Of a stretch of DNA of 64,000 bases, positions 63,954 to 64,000 are shown piece by piece. The stretch is from Haladaptatus sp. R4. GTDB taxonomy: Archaea > Halobacteriota > Halobacteria > Halobacteriales > Haladaptataceae. The translations under genes and the position numbers were made by a program. The stretch lies in NCBI RefSeq assembly GCF_001625445.1, contig NZ_LWHG01000011.1, positions 248,001 through 312,000 of the forward strand, read 5' to 3'. Every line of letters starts with the position of its first letter. Position 1 is the stretch's first letter. Below the pieces are notes generated by a model that saw nothing but the letters and a program-made list of their open reading frames with translations, was not told where the DNA came from and made no database searches.

Positions 63954-64000
63954 ATGTCAATGGGTGCCTATGACGAAGAAGAACACGAACGCCGTGAGCG
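63954..64000 (+). CDS. DUF5786-family protein, cut by the window end
   Basis: The first 15 residues, MSMGAYDEEEHERRE, match the start of a small acidic haloarchaeal family that I recall as DUF5786 (MSMGAYDE-EHERRE). The rest lies beyond the window. The upstream 200 bases are AT-rich and likely carry its promoter. Confidence 0.7.
   Translation, partial: MSMGAYDEEEHERRE

Overview
The window is a stretch of haloarchaeal chromosome. The evidence is a GC-rich sequence with strongly acidic proteins, twin-arginine lipoprotein signals, an archaeal PolD large subunit with an intein, Hef and XPD helicases, archaeal-type GlyRS, leaderless promoters with TTTAWA-like TATA boxes, and many small proteins of haloarchaea-only families. 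I cannot fix the genus from sequence alone. No rRNA, tRNA, CRISPR array, transposase or phage module was seen.

Layout. 1-5.3 kb: a TRAM-domain protein, a GNAT acetyltransferase, a COG2108-like radical SAM protein, a hydrolase-like lipoprotein and a DUF373 membrane protein, separated by three intergenic blocks packed with perfect stem-loops. 5.3-10.1 kb: the PolD large subunit gene polC with a 183-residue mini-intein, a PPC/DUF296 protein and a 57-residue protein. 10.4-17.9 kb: a complete dipeptide/oligopeptide ABC transporter operon (substrate-binding protein, two permeases, two ATPases) plus a coupled small membrane protein. 17.9-24.3 kb: a CBS protein, GlyRS, a dolichol-kinase-like protein and Hef. 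24.4-30.8 kb: small proteins, a Cas4-like nuclease, Sua5, a cysteine-free peroxiredoxin-fold protein coupled to a CPYC glutaredoxin, a CNNM/CorC protein and a conditioned-medium-induced (Cmi4-like) regulator. 30.9-32.9 kb: bioY-ecfA-ecfT biotin uptake behind a BirA-type operator. 33-41.5 kb: an Hdr-like membrane iron-sulfur protein, LarB, a histone-fold protein, RpiA, a rubrerythrin-like protein and two divergent rhodaneses. 41.8-42.8 kb: a pair of paralogues of unknown function, one exported and one not. 43.0-49.3 kb: assimilatory nitrate operon (siroheme nitrite reductase, molybdopterin nitrate reductase, NarK-type transporter, a 42-residue membrane peptide and SUMT for siroheme). 49.4-53.3 kb: thiamine-type ABC transporter. 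53.4-64 kb: a cupredoxin, XPD-type helicase, thiol-disulfide protein, lipoprotein, aldo/keto reductase, cupin, 7Fe ferredoxin, PHP phosphoesterase and several haloarchaeal DUF proteins.

How genes work together. The nitrate block is self-contained: transport, nitrate to nitrite, nitrite to ammonium, and the methyltransferase for siroheme. The biotin and thiamine-type transporters suggest vitamin salvage.

A caution for the reader: six genes (DUF373, polC, the peptide-binding protein, a small membrane protein, a rubrerythrin-like gene and the thiamine-binding protein) carry seven inferred single-base frame breaks. Because polC is expected to be essential and each gene becomes one full-length frame after one or two single-base corrections, I read most of these as sequence or assembly errors rather than true pseudogenes.
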